Part shown: one piece after another, positions 56,593 through 64,000 of the stretch | How positions within the stretch are numbered: position 1 is the first letter of the stretch | How the letters are laid out: every line of letters begins with the position of its first letter | NCBI RefSeq assembly: GCF_003946505.1 | Contig: NZ_RHON01000001.1 | Coordinates: 248,001 to 312,000 of the forward strand | Source of the DNA: Companilactobacillus mishanensis | GTDB lineage: Bacteria; Bacillota; Bacilli; Lactobacillales; Lactobacillaceae | Reading direction: 5' to 3' | DNA: 64,000 bases | The notes under the pieces: model-generated | Databases searched by the model: none | Seen by the model: the letters and a program-made list of their open reading frames with translations, nothing else | What the model was told of the DNA's origin: nothing | Position numbers and translations under genes: made by a program

Positions 56593-57822
56593 ATGGAGAA
56601 AGCGGAGAGATTATCTATTTTAGACGACGTTATTAAATTGAATACTGTTAACGGCAATGAAGTCCTGGTTGCAAACTACTTAAAATCATTGTTTGAAAAG
56701 CATGATATACCTGTCGAGCTAGATGAAGTTGATCCAAAAAGAGTTAATTTGATTGCCACTCTCAAAAATAATGACAAGGGACCAATCTTAGGATTTACCG
56801 GACATGAAGATGTTGTCGACCCAGTTGAAGAGGACAAATGGATCTATGGACCTTTTAATCCAAAACACATCGACGGAAAAATCATTGGTCGTGGTGCTGC
56901 AGATATGAAAAGTGGATTGTCTGCACTTGCTATTGCCTTGATTGAACTGAAAGAGGATTCCGATTTTAACGGCAACATTAAATTCATGGCAACCGTCGGT
57001 GAAGAAAAAGGCGAAATCGGTGCCAAACAATTATCTAAAAAAGGTTATGCGGATGATTTGAGTGCTTTGATCGTCGGCGAACCAAGTAATGGATCGTCTC
57101 AATTAGTGATCAATAAATTAGTTGGTAGTGGAATGTTGAATATTGCACAACCAAACCCAGATAAATTTGGCCGTCACTCATTCTTTGCCGCTCACAAAGG
57201 TTCAGTCGACTATCGAGTAATTTCTCATGGTAAAGCAGCTCATAGTTCAATGCCTCAAGCTGGTATCAATGCTTTGGATAATTTGATTGCTTACTATAAT
57301 GAACAAAAGAAGTATTTCCAGACTTTAACATCAGCTGAAGACGATATGCTTGGTAAAACAATTCCAGCAGTAACAGTTATGAACGCCGGTGATCAACCAA
57401 ACACAATTCCAGATTATGCAGAAATGGGTGTTAAATTAAGAACTATCCCTGAATTCAATAACGACAAAATCATTGAAGAAATTCAAAACTTGATCAATAA
57501 AATGAACGATGCCGATCCTAAAATGAATCTTGAATTAGTTGTTGATAGTAGTAACTGGCCGGTAAAGACTGACTTAAATTCTAAATTAGTTAAAATTGGT
57601 CGCGATGTTTACGAAAATATTTGGAAACAAAAGAATGTCGTCGTTGGTGCACCTGGTGGTACAGATGCTTCGCAATTTGTTGCCGCAAATCACAATTTAG
57701 ATGTTATTGTTGCAGGTCCCGGTAACGAAAGTGCCCATCAGATAAATGAATATGTTTTCGAAGATGATTACTTACAATATATTGAAATTTACAAGCAGAT
57801 TGCTAAAAAATATTTAGCATAA
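56593..57822 (+). CDS. M20 family metallopeptidase (ArgE/DapE-type deacylase)
   Basis: The 409-residue protein is a zinc hydrolase of the ArgE/DapE/ACY1 family. Metal-site motifs are GHEDVVDP, GRGAADMKSG, and GEEKGEIGAKQL; the C terminus has GAPGGTDASQFV and GPGNESAHQINEY. It is often annotated as succinyl-diaminopimelate desuccinylase, but no other lysine-pathway gene lies nearby, so the substrate is open. AGGAGG lies well placed before ATG 56593. Confidence 0.88.
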   Translation: MEKAERLSILDDVIKLNTVNGNEVLVANYLKSLFEKHDIPVELDEVDPKRVNLIATLKNNDKGPILGFTGHEDVVDPVEEDKWIYGPFNPKHIDGKIIGRGAADMKSGLSALAIALIELKEDSDFNGNIKFMATVGEEKGEIGAKQLSKKGYADDLSALIVGEPSNGSSQLVINKLVGSGMLNIAQPNPDKFGRHSFFAAHKGSVDYRVISHGKAAHSSMPQAGINALDNLIAYYNEQKKYFQTLTSAEDDMLGKTIPAVTVMNAGDQPNTIPDYAEMGVKLRTIPEFNNDKIIEEIQNLINKMNDADPKMNLELVVDSSNWPVKTDLNSKLVKIGRDVYENIWKQKNVVVGAPGGTDASQFVAANHNLDVIVAGPGNESAHQINEYVFEDDYLQYIEIYKQIAKKYLA

Positions 57823-57828
57823 TAAAAT

Positions 57829-57877
57829 AAAAGCCCTCACTCTGATAGTTTTTCTATCAAGACGTGAGAGCTTTTTT
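57829..57877 (+). terminator. Terminator after the M20 peptidase gene
   Basis: A long imperfect hairpin (AAAAGC/CTCAC outside, GATAG with CTATC at the tip) is followed by T6. Confidence 0.8.
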
Positions 57878-57984
57878 AATTGAACTATTTTTTCATGGCA
57901 GTAGGAACAAATAGCCACAAAAATAACAAAGCTTTTATGATAGCAGAAATCCAGAGAATCCCAACTTAGCATAATAAAATTTCA

Positions 57985-60189
57985 TCATATTTGATTGCCT
58001 ACTTGATCTTTACGCATGGTCAACTGAATACGATTGCGAGTTTCATCAACGTTTAATACCCAAACGGTGACGATATCACCTATTGTTACTACGGTACTTG
58101 GGTCACTAACATATCTGTCTGCTAGTTGTGAAATATGAACTAATCCATCTTGCTTAACGCCGATATCAACGAAAGCACCAAAATCAATTACATTTCGGAC
58201 TGTTCCCTGAAGTTCCATACCGGGTTTGAGATCAGACATTTTTAAGACGTCTTGTCTGAGCAATGGCGCCGGCATGCTATCTCTGAGGTCTCGCCCTGGT
58301 TTGCTTAATCCTTCAATGATATCAGTAAGAGTTTCTTCACCAATATTCAGCTTTTGAGCCCATTCATATTTATTTACTTTAACTAAACTTTGAGTAAGCT
58401 CAGTAGTACCAATCATTTCAGGAGACATTCCGATCCCTTTTAATAATTTTCGTGTGGCAGTATAACTTTCGGGATGAATATCAGTATTGTCGATAGGATT
58501 GTTTCCAGAAATAATTCGCAAAAATCCAACTGACTGTTGATAAGCCTTAGGACCCAGTCGCGGAACTTCTTTTAATGATTTACGGTCTTCAAAAGCACCG
58601 TTCTCATTTCTAAAATTAACGATGTTTTTCGCAGTAGTCGTAGTTAAACCAGAAATATGAGTCAGCAATTCGGGACTTGCAGTATTAACATTGACTCCGA
58701 CTTGATTAACAGCTGTTTCTACGACTCTATCTAATTGCTGGTCCAGATCTTTTTCAGGAACGTCATGCTGATACTGACCTACTCCAATTGCTTTAGGATC
58801 AACTTTGATCAATTCTGCCAAAGGATCTTGCAAGCGACGGCCAATACTAATTGCTGAACGCTCTTCAACATGAAGATCTCCAAATTCTGAACGAGCATTT
58901 TCACTAGCAGAATATACTGAAGCACCCGCTTCATTAACAATTACATAATAAATAGGTCGTTTGATTGTTTTTAAAATCCCACTGACAAACTCTTCAGATT
59001 CTCGACTTGCGGTACCATTCCCGATAGCAATCATTTCAACTTGATAATCTTCAAGTAACTTTTTAAATTCTATGCTTGCCTCGGCTCGCTTCTCATCACT
59101 GGCAGGCTTATGTGGATATATCACCTGCTTAGTTAAAAATCGGCCATTTGCGTCTACGATTGCTAGCTTACAACCTGTTCTATATGCTGGATCAAAGCCC
59201 ATGACGATTTTGCCCTTCAGTGGAGATACCATCAAAAGGTGATACAAGTTACTGCCAAAAATTTGTATTGCATGTTCACTTGCCTCGTCAGTAAGCTTTC
59301 GGCGAATTTCTCTTTCAATTGCTGGTCCTAGAAAACGCTTATACGCATCGTCAAAGGCTTCTTTAATTTTTACAACAGCTGGACCCTGATGATTACCGAC
59401 TATTTGAGCATATCCGTGATTTAGAATTACATCAGTATCAATCAAAATACCGACTGTTAATATTTTCTCACGTTCTCCACGGTTAATTGCCAAAACTCGG
59501 TATTGTGGAATCTGCTTCAGTGGTTGTTGAAAGTCGTAATATGTTTCGTAAGTTTGACCTTCATCCTTTTCTTTAGCACTCCGTTTTACTTTACTGACCA
59601 ATTCACCATTTTGCCATGTGTATCTTCTGATCCATTCACGAAAACTGGCATTGTCACTGAATTTCTCGGCTAATATTTCATTGACACCTGCCCATACTGA
59701 CTCAATATCAGGCAATTTTTTATTTACATCAATAAAGGATCTAGCTTTGACATTCAAGTCTTCAGAAGGGAAACTCATCAACCAATTAGCTAAAGGCTCT
59801 AATCCAGCCGCGCGAGCAATGCTGGCTTTAGTCTGCTTCTTTTGCTTGTAGGGAAGATACAGATCCTCAACCTGTTGCATTAAAGTTGCATCTTCAAGTT
59901 GTTTTTTTAAATTAGGAGTCAATTTCCCTTGTTCTTGAATCAACTTAATAACGTCATTGCGACGTTGATTTAATTTCATTAAGCGATTTGCTTCATCCTC
60001 AATGTCTCGAATTTGGACTTCGTCTAAAGTCCCTGTACGTTCCTTACGATAACGTGCAATAAATGGTACTGTGTTGCCTTCATCTAATAATTCCAGAACG
60101 GATTGAATTTGTTGAACTTTGTACTGGCCCAATTGTCGATGAACGGGTTTAGCAAAATCGGTTAAATTATTGTCTGATATATTTACCAC
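57985..60189 (-). CDS. tex: Tex-type RNA-binding transcription accessory protein
   Basis: Tex is a multi-domain nucleic-acid-binding protein that influences transcription and RNA turnover. The 734 residues have the N-terminal helical Tex region (RYRKERTGTLDEVQIRDIED), a YqgF-like RNase H fold (MGFDPAYRTGCKLAIVD), helix-hairpin-helix repeats near 500-560 and a C-terminal S1 domain (GTVRNVIDFGAFVDIGV). The start is GTG 60189, 8 nt after GGAGG. It is a single gene. Confidence 0.95.
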   Translation of the reverse strand: MVNISDNNLTDFAKPVHRQLGQYKVQQIQSVLELLDEGNTVPFIARYRKERTGTLDEVQIRDIEDEANRLMKLNQRRNDVIKLIQEQGKLTPNLKKQLEDATLMQQVEDLYLPYKQKKQTKASIARAAGLEPLANWLMSFPSEDLNVKARSFIDVNKKLPDIESVWAGVNEILAEKFSDNASFREWIRRYTWQNGELVSKVKRSAKEKDEGQTYETYYDFQQPLKQIPQYRVLAINRGEREKILTVGILIDTDVILNHGYAQIVGNHQGPAVVKIKEAFDDAYKRFLGPAIEREIRRKLTDEASEHAIQIFGSNLYHLLMVSPLKGKIVMGFDPAYRTGCKLAIVDANGRFLTKQVIYPHKPASDEKRAEASIEFKKLLEDYQVEMIAIGNGTASRESEEFVSGILKTIKRPIYYVIVNEAGASVYSASENARSEFGDLHVEERSAISIGRRLQDPLAELIKVDPKAIGVGQYQHDVPEKDLDQQLDRVVETAVNQVGVNVNTASPELLTHISGLTTTTAKNIVNFRNENGAFEDRKSLKEVPRLGPKAYQQSVGFLRIISGNNPIDNTDIHPESYTATRKLLKGIGMSPEMIGTTELTQSLVKVNKYEWAQKLNIGEETLTDIIEGLSKPGRDLRDSMPAPLLRQDVLKMSDLKPGMELQGTVRNVIDFGAFVDIGVKQDGLVHISQLADRYVSDPSTVVTIGDIVTVWVLNVDETRNRIQLTMRKDQVGNQI

Positions 60190-60518
60190 GGTGTTATCCT
60201 CCAGTTTTAATCCAATTGAATCTTTATTCGTCTAATAAAAATTGACTTAAAATTACGATTCTAAGTCCAAATGTAAATCATACTTTTTTTGAAACAACGC
60301 TAACGATTATATCATTTTTTATCTCAAAATCTTAATCCAAGAATTGACTATCTTCATCGATAATTATTAATATTTGATTATATAAGTAAAAAGCAAAAAT
60401 GAATTTTCAATATACAAGTGAATAAATAATCAACTATACAAAAACAGAATAGAGACACTGAACAAGGTCGAGTAAAATCAGACATAGGTACTACAATATC
60501 TATCTAAAAGGAGTTCTT
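60190..60518 (-). other. 329-nt intergenic region upstream of tex
   Basis: The region has no ORF longer than a few codons. It must hold the divergent promoters of tex and the gene at 60519. On the minus strand a weak hairpin (60269-60242, TTGGACTTA with TAAGTCAA) is followed by T5 in the probable tex leader. AAAAGGAG at its right end is the ribosome site of the next gene. I see nothing else. Confidence 0.5.
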
Positions 60519-61166
60519 ATGTTAGGTTTAACAATGATGATTATTGGTCTTTTAGTGGCAGTTATACCAATATTTTGGATATTCACAAAAGACAAAACAA
60601 ATTCAAAATTCACCCCATCTAAAAAATCAGTAAAATACTTTACTGCATTAAGTATTATGCTTCTAGCATCTTCTGGAGTATTAATGGTATTGAACATGAA
60701 ACAAAGCAATGAAATCAAGGCAACCTCAATCAGGCAACAACAGGAAAAGAAAAAAGAAAATAATGATCCAAACATTTCAGATAGCAAAGCACAAATTAAG
60801 AAAATAAATGATGAGATTGCTAGTTCTTTGAAAGATGACCAAAATCATTTGACGGGAAAAAGTGATGTTGATCCTGGTTACAAGTTTTCTGACAAAGTTG
60901 AATCAATCAAGTATTTAGGTAACAAGAAAATCATCGTACAAGTCAATAAAGAATTCTTATCACTAGATAATGCTCAAAAGAAATCGGTCATTGATTCTGC
61001 ACAAGAATGTGGAGTTGGTGGAATCATGATTGCTGCCGGTCCAATTTCAAACGATAACCTCAAAAAAGGACTTTACTCAACGGTTAAATTTGGAAAAACT
61101 GATGTTGGTCATTCCAAGAAATCAAATTTCAAGGAATACAAATGGTCAGACAATATTAGTAAGTAG
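60519..61166 (+). CDS. Membrane-anchored hypothetical protein
   Basis: I do not recognise this 215-residue protein. It has two N-terminal membrane helices (about 4-22 and 41-59), a charged coiled-coil-like stretch (70-110) and a soluble C-terminal domain of about 100 residues, which includes KKIIVQVNKEFLSLD and a CGVGGIMIAAG segment. AAGGAG precedes ATG 60519 and a terminator follows. It may be an accessory surface or sensing protein, but this is a guess. Confidence 0.65.
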   Translation: MLGLTMMIIGLLVAVIPIFWIFTKDKTNSKFTPSKKSVKYFTALSIMLLASSGVLMVLNMKQSNEIKATSIRQQQEKKKENNDPNISDSKAQIKKINDEIASSLKDDQNHLTGKSDVDPGYKFSDKVESIKYLGNKKIIVQVNKEFLSLDNAQKKSVIDSAQECGVGGIMIAAGPISNDNLKKGLYSTVKFGKTDVGHSKKSNFKEYKWSDNISK

Positions 61167-61202
61167 AAAAAAGGTCACGAATACGAATTCGTGACCTTTT
61201 TG
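61167..61202. terminator. Bidirectional terminator between the hypothetical gene and galM
   Basis: A perfect stem (AAAAAGGTCACGAA with its complement) is flanked by A and T runs, serving both convergent genes. Confidence 0.92.
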
Positions 61203-61203
61203 A

Positions 61204-62208
61204 TTATCTAACATACTTGTATTTATTTGTATAAGTAATTTCTTTATTTGCAGGCAATATGATATCACCAAAATCTTTATGATTTATCGCGTCTGGAAGA
61301 GTTTGAAGTTCCATTGCTAAACTATTATATTCACGTTTATCAGCTTTCTCAGCATCATTAGGATTGGCAGTAAAAATCACAATTCCATTACGGTCAGAAT
61401 ATAATTCAACTTTTCTACCATCACCACTGACGCTGGCAACTGGGGTTTTTGAATTTCCAGTAACATAGCAATCATCAAATTCGACTTTTTGATTTTCTTC
61501 TTTCAAATCACTCAGACCCTTGCCAATGGTCTTAGGTGTTCTGAAATCATATCCAGTGGTCATAGGCAGCTTCCTACCAGTTGGGACCTTGTCACCATAA
61601 ATTGCTAGAAATTCATCTGCATTGATCTGCAACTTCTGTTCCATGACATTTGATGTGTCATCACATACATTGAAGTACACGTGACAAGTGGGATTGAATA
61701 ATGTATCAGCATTACTTTTACCTTGATATTCAATTGTTACTTCATCATTTTTACTCAATGAATATGTAATTTGTAATTCCAAATCACCGGGAAATTCATC
61801 ATCTGAACTCCTCATTGTGGTTGAGAAAGTGACACTGTTGTTCTTTTCATCAACTGTACCAACAAAATTATGAGTCTGAATACCTTTGACTCCGCCATGC
61901 AATAAATTGTCGCCTTCATTGGCGGATAAATGGAATTCCTTGTTTCCAATGGAGAACTTGGCATTACCAATTCGTCCGGCGACCCGTCCGACTGTTTTTC
62001 CAACTTGGTAAGGATTATCAACATAATCATTAACGTCATCATAATGGGCAATCAATGAATGCGTTACACCATCTTCTACTACTTCAAAGTTTTGCCAAGT
62101 AGCAGCATAACTCATCACACTTATTTTTGTTTTATGGGAATTCTCGATTGTATAAAGCTTTACGTCTTCACCATCGACTTGCCCAAAATTTCTGACTGAA
62201 ATCGTCAT
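61204..62208 (-). CDS. galM: Aldose 1-epimerase (mutarotase)
   Basis: GalM interconverts alpha and beta anomers of glucose or galactose. The 334-residue beta-sandwich protein has LLHGGVKGIQTHNF, the catalytic-His segment FNPTCHVYFN, and ELQTLPDAINH with the likely catalytic Glu. It overlaps pgmB by one base. In a maltose phosphorylase operon it would supply the anomer needed for glucokinase or maltose phosphorylase. Confidence 0.92.
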   Translation of the reverse strand: MTISVRNFGQVDGEDVKLYTIENSHKTKISVMSYAATWQNFEVVEDGVTHSLIAHYDDVNDYVDNPYQVGKTVGRVAGRIGNAKFSIGNKEFHLSANEGDNLLHGGVKGIQTHNFVGTVDEKNNSVTFSTTMRSSDDEFPGDLELQITYSLSKNDEVTIEYQGKSNADTLFNPTCHVYFNVCDDTSNVMEQKLQINADEFLAIYGDKVPTGRKLPMTTGYDFRTPKTIGKGLSDLKEENQKVEFDDCYVTGNSKTPVASVSGDGRKVELYSDRNGIVIFTANPNDAEKADKREYNSLAMELQTLPDAINHKDFGDIILPANKEITYTNKYKYVR

Positions 62209-62891
62209 TAATGTTCCCCTACTTTCATTGCGGCTTTAATGTTAGCCAGAGTTAATTGAGTCGTATCTGTAAAATTAATATCTGCCTCATGTAAAATCTT
62301 TGGATCACCAATACCAACAGATGTTTCACCGGCTGCATTGATTGATTCTACACCGACTTTTGCATCTTCGATCCCGATACATTGCTCAGGTTTATATCCA
62401 AGTACTTCTGCACCACGAGCAAATATTTCTGGATCTGGTTTCCCATGTTTCAAAGTCGTAGGATCAACACGTTTTTCAAAGTATTTGGCCAAACCTAATT
62501 GTTCCAAAACTAATGGAGAATTTTTTGATGCAGATGCTAAAGATAATCTATAATCATTTTCTTCTAAAGTTTTCAAGAAATCAGAAATACCCGGTAAAAT
62601 CGCAGAAGCGTTCATATTTTTCAACAAACTTAAATAATTAGTATTCTTTTTAGCAGCATATTTCTCTTTTTCTTCTTCTGTATAGGCATTTTCTTTGCCG
62701 CCAGTTTTAAGAATCAAATTAAGTGAATCCATACGGCCGACACCTTTGAGGTTTTCAGCTAAGTCATCACTCCAAGCAACACCTAATTCGTCGGCAAGTT
62801 GATGCCATGCCTTTGAGTGGTATACAGAAGTATCAGCAATAACGCCATCTAAATCGAATACGAAACCTTTAATGTCTTCAAATTTAACCAT
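62208..62891 (-). CDS. pgmB: Beta-phosphoglucomutase
   Basis: PgmB turns beta-glucose 1-phosphate, the product of maltose phosphorylase, into glucose 6-phosphate. The 227 residues are a HAD enzyme with FDLDGVIADTS at the start (two catalytic aspartates), the cap-loop GVGRMDSLNLIL and CIGIEDAKVGVESI. I chose ATG 62891, with GGGAG 7 nt upstream. It is coupled to galM. Confidence 0.95.
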   Translation of the reverse strand: MVKFEDIKGFVFDLDGVIADTSVYHSKAWHQLADELGVAWSDDLAENLKGVGRMDSLNLILKTGGKENAYTEEEKEKYAAKKNTNYLSLLKNMNASAILPGISDFLKTLEENDYRLSLASASKNSPLVLEQLGLAKYFEKRVDPTTLKHGKPDPEIFARGAEVLGYKPEQCIGIEDAKVGVESINAAGETSVGIGDPKILHEADINFTDTTQLTLANIKAAMKVGEH

Positions 62892-62907
62892 TTTCTTACT
62901 CCCTTTC

Positions 62908-62941
62908 AAAAAAGGTGCCTGAATTAAATAACTCAGACACC
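62908..62941 (-). terminator. Terminator-like hairpin between mapA and pgmB
   Basis: The minus strand has an imperfect stem (GGTGTCTGAGTT with AATTCAGGCACC) followed by T6, which lies only 16 nt before the pgmB start. It probably lowers pgmB-galM expression relative to mapA. Confidence 0.72.
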
Positions 62942-62950
62942 AATCAATAA

Positions 62951-64000
62951 TTAATTAGTTTGCAATGAATCCAATGTAGTTGGTTTTCCATCAACGAGAA
63001 TGTCTAGCGGATCGCCAGAAATCAATTCAAAATGTGAGCCTTGCTTGTCCACTGATACCTCGATAACACGGCCTCTAAACACTTGTCTAAATGAATAGCT
63101 GTCCCATTTCTTAGGTAAGAAAGGTTTGTAACTCAATGTATCGTTATGAACACGCATTCCAGCAAAACCTTGAACCATGGCAATCCAGCCACCAGTCATA
63201 GAAGTTATATGTAAACCATCTACGGTGTCATTATTATAGTTATCTAAGTCTAGTCTAGCTGTTCTTTCATAGAATTCAACCGCTTTCTTTTCGTAATGAA
63301 GGTCAGCCGCCATAACTGAATGAATTGCTGCAGATAAACTTGATTCATGAACTGTCATTGGTTCGTAGAAATCAAAATTATGTTTCTTTTGTTCAGGAGT
63401 AAATTCATCAATAAAGTCGTACATAACTTGAAGAACATCCCCTTGTTTAATATATGGTGAACGAAGGATTTTGTCCCATGACCAATGTTGATTGATTGGT
63501 AATTGATCCTTTGGAATTGCACTCACTGGTTCCAAATCTTTGTCGAGGAATCCATCATGTTGAACAAAAATATCCAAGTCTTTGTCGTATGGAAGATACA
63601 TTTTATCAATAATATCTTGCCATTTTGCCTTTTCCTCGTCTGAAACATTCAATGCTTTGGCTTGATCAGCAGAAACTTCTTTGAGGATCTCCAATGTATA
63701 CTTGAGTGTCCATTGTGCCAAATAGTTGGTATTCCAGTTATTATCAACATTATTTTCGTATTCATCTGGTCCAGTGACACCGTGGATCATGTACTGATTG
63801 TTGCGTTTACTAAAGTGAACGCGATCAGCCCAAAATCTCGATATCTCTGTTAATACCTTTGAACCCTCATTTAGAACATATGATTTGTCACCGGTATATC
63901 TAGTGTAATTATAGATAGCAAATGCGATGTCACCATTTCTATGAATTTCTTCAAAGGTGATCTCCCATTCGTTATGGCATTCGATTCCGTTGAATGTAAC
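62951..64000 (-). CDS. mapA: Maltose phosphorylase, C-terminal part (continues past the right edge)
   Basis: Maltose phosphorylase (GH65) splits maltose with phosphate into glucose and beta-glucose 1-phosphate. The last 349 residues are present. The catalytic-acid region is visible close to the edge as [18 protein letters not shown], followed by [17 protein letters not shown] and the C-terminal barrel and jelly-roll end. The N-terminal half lies outside the window. It is first of the mapA-pgmB-galM set; the promoter is not visible. Kojibiose or trehalose phosphorylase is possible, but pgmB next door and the motif favour maltose. Confidence 0.9.
   Translation of the reverse strand, partial: VTFNGIECHNEWEITFEEIHRNGDIAFAIYNYTRYTGDKSYVLNEGSKVLTEISRFWADRVHFSKRNNQYMIHGVTGPDEYENNVDNNWNTNYLAQWTLKYTLEILKEVSADQAKALNVSDEEKAKWQDIIDKMYLPYDKDLDIFVQHDGFLDKDLEPVSAIPKDQLPINQHWSWDKILRSPYIKQGDVLQVMYDFIDEFTPEQKKHNFDFYEPMTVHESSLSAAIHSVMAADLHYEKKAVEFYERTARLDLDNYNNDTVDGLHITSMTGGWIAMVQGFAGMRVHNDTLSYKPFLPKKWDSYSFRQVFRGRVIEVSVDKQGSHFELISGDPLDILVDGKPTTLDSLQTN

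Noticed and set aside
1..64000. CRISPR arrays, insertion sequences, prophage, rRNA or tRNA genes
   Set aside because: No regularly spaced repeats, transposase or integrase motifs, or rRNA/tRNA sequences were recognised by eye in the window.

Overview
This is a 64 kb stretch of an AT-rich Firmicutes chromosome, almost certainly from a member of the Lactobacillaceae. The evidence is the recU-PBP1A, dnaD-nth, rexB-addA and dnaG-rpoD gene neighbourhoods, the complete lower mevalonate pathway in one operon, T-box control of glyQS and hisS-aspS, and a maltose phosphorylase operon. The style fits the Companilactobacillus (alimentarius/farciminis) group, but that placement is an impression and cannot be proved here. 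Genes are densely packed, many with 1-nt (TAATG) or short overlaps. I see no rRNA, tRNA, insertion sequence, prophage or CRISPR array.

Layout. Positions 1-4.4 kb hold cell-wall and division genes: gpsB (running off the left edge), ypsA, recU and a class A PBP. From 4.4 to 16.3 kb lie DNA replication and repair genes: nth, dnaD, a ypmB-like gene, dinG, addA and rexB/addB. From 16.4 to 20.5 kb is mevalonate kinase, diphosphomevalonate decarboxylase, phosphomevalonate kinase and type 2 IPP isomerase. From 20.5 to 29.9 kb is a mixed region: an RsmF-like methyltransferase, an orphan permease-like protein, a methyltransferase-like protein, signal peptidase I, a HTH/TPR regulator with a palindromic promoter element, a tautomerase, pepT, a Nif3-like gene, trmK and cfa. 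From 30 to 40.2 kb is a long minus-strand housekeeping block: rpsU, phoH, ybeY, cdd, era, recO, T-box, glyQS, dnaG, rpoD. From 40.2 to 47.4 kb are a PEP-synthase/PPDK regulatory protein, nfo, yitT, msrBA and T-box-hisS-aspS. From 47.4 to 54.3 kb are an SH3/amidase, a HAD phosphatase, dtd, rel, a membrane protein, rsmE and prmA. From 54.3 to 61.2 kb are several small genes of unknown function, a YbaK deacylase, an M20 peptidase and tex. The right edge (61.2-64 kb) is the end of a maltose operon: mapA (partial), pgmB, galM.

How the genes fit together. The window mainly serves core functions: translation, rRNA/tRNA modification, DNA repair, isoprenoid supply and peptidoglycan synthesis. Three features recur. 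First, two DNA-repair proteins that carry a 4Fe-4S cluster in other bacteria (Nth, AddB) have lost the ligand cysteines, and the RecO zinc site is incomplete. Second, several leaders carry a terminator-like hairpin between a possible promoter and the start codon (dnaD, rel, perhaps tex), in addition to two T-boxes. Third, the GpsB and PBP1A homologues, whose relatives are known interaction partners, both carry long low-complexity tails.

I did not find a clear new multi-gene system. The best leads are the HTH/TPR regulator with its 13-bp inverted repeat, the extended GpsB, the cluster-less Nth, the hisS T-box that looks tuned to tRNA-Asp, and an unlisted 43-residue HicB-like gene.
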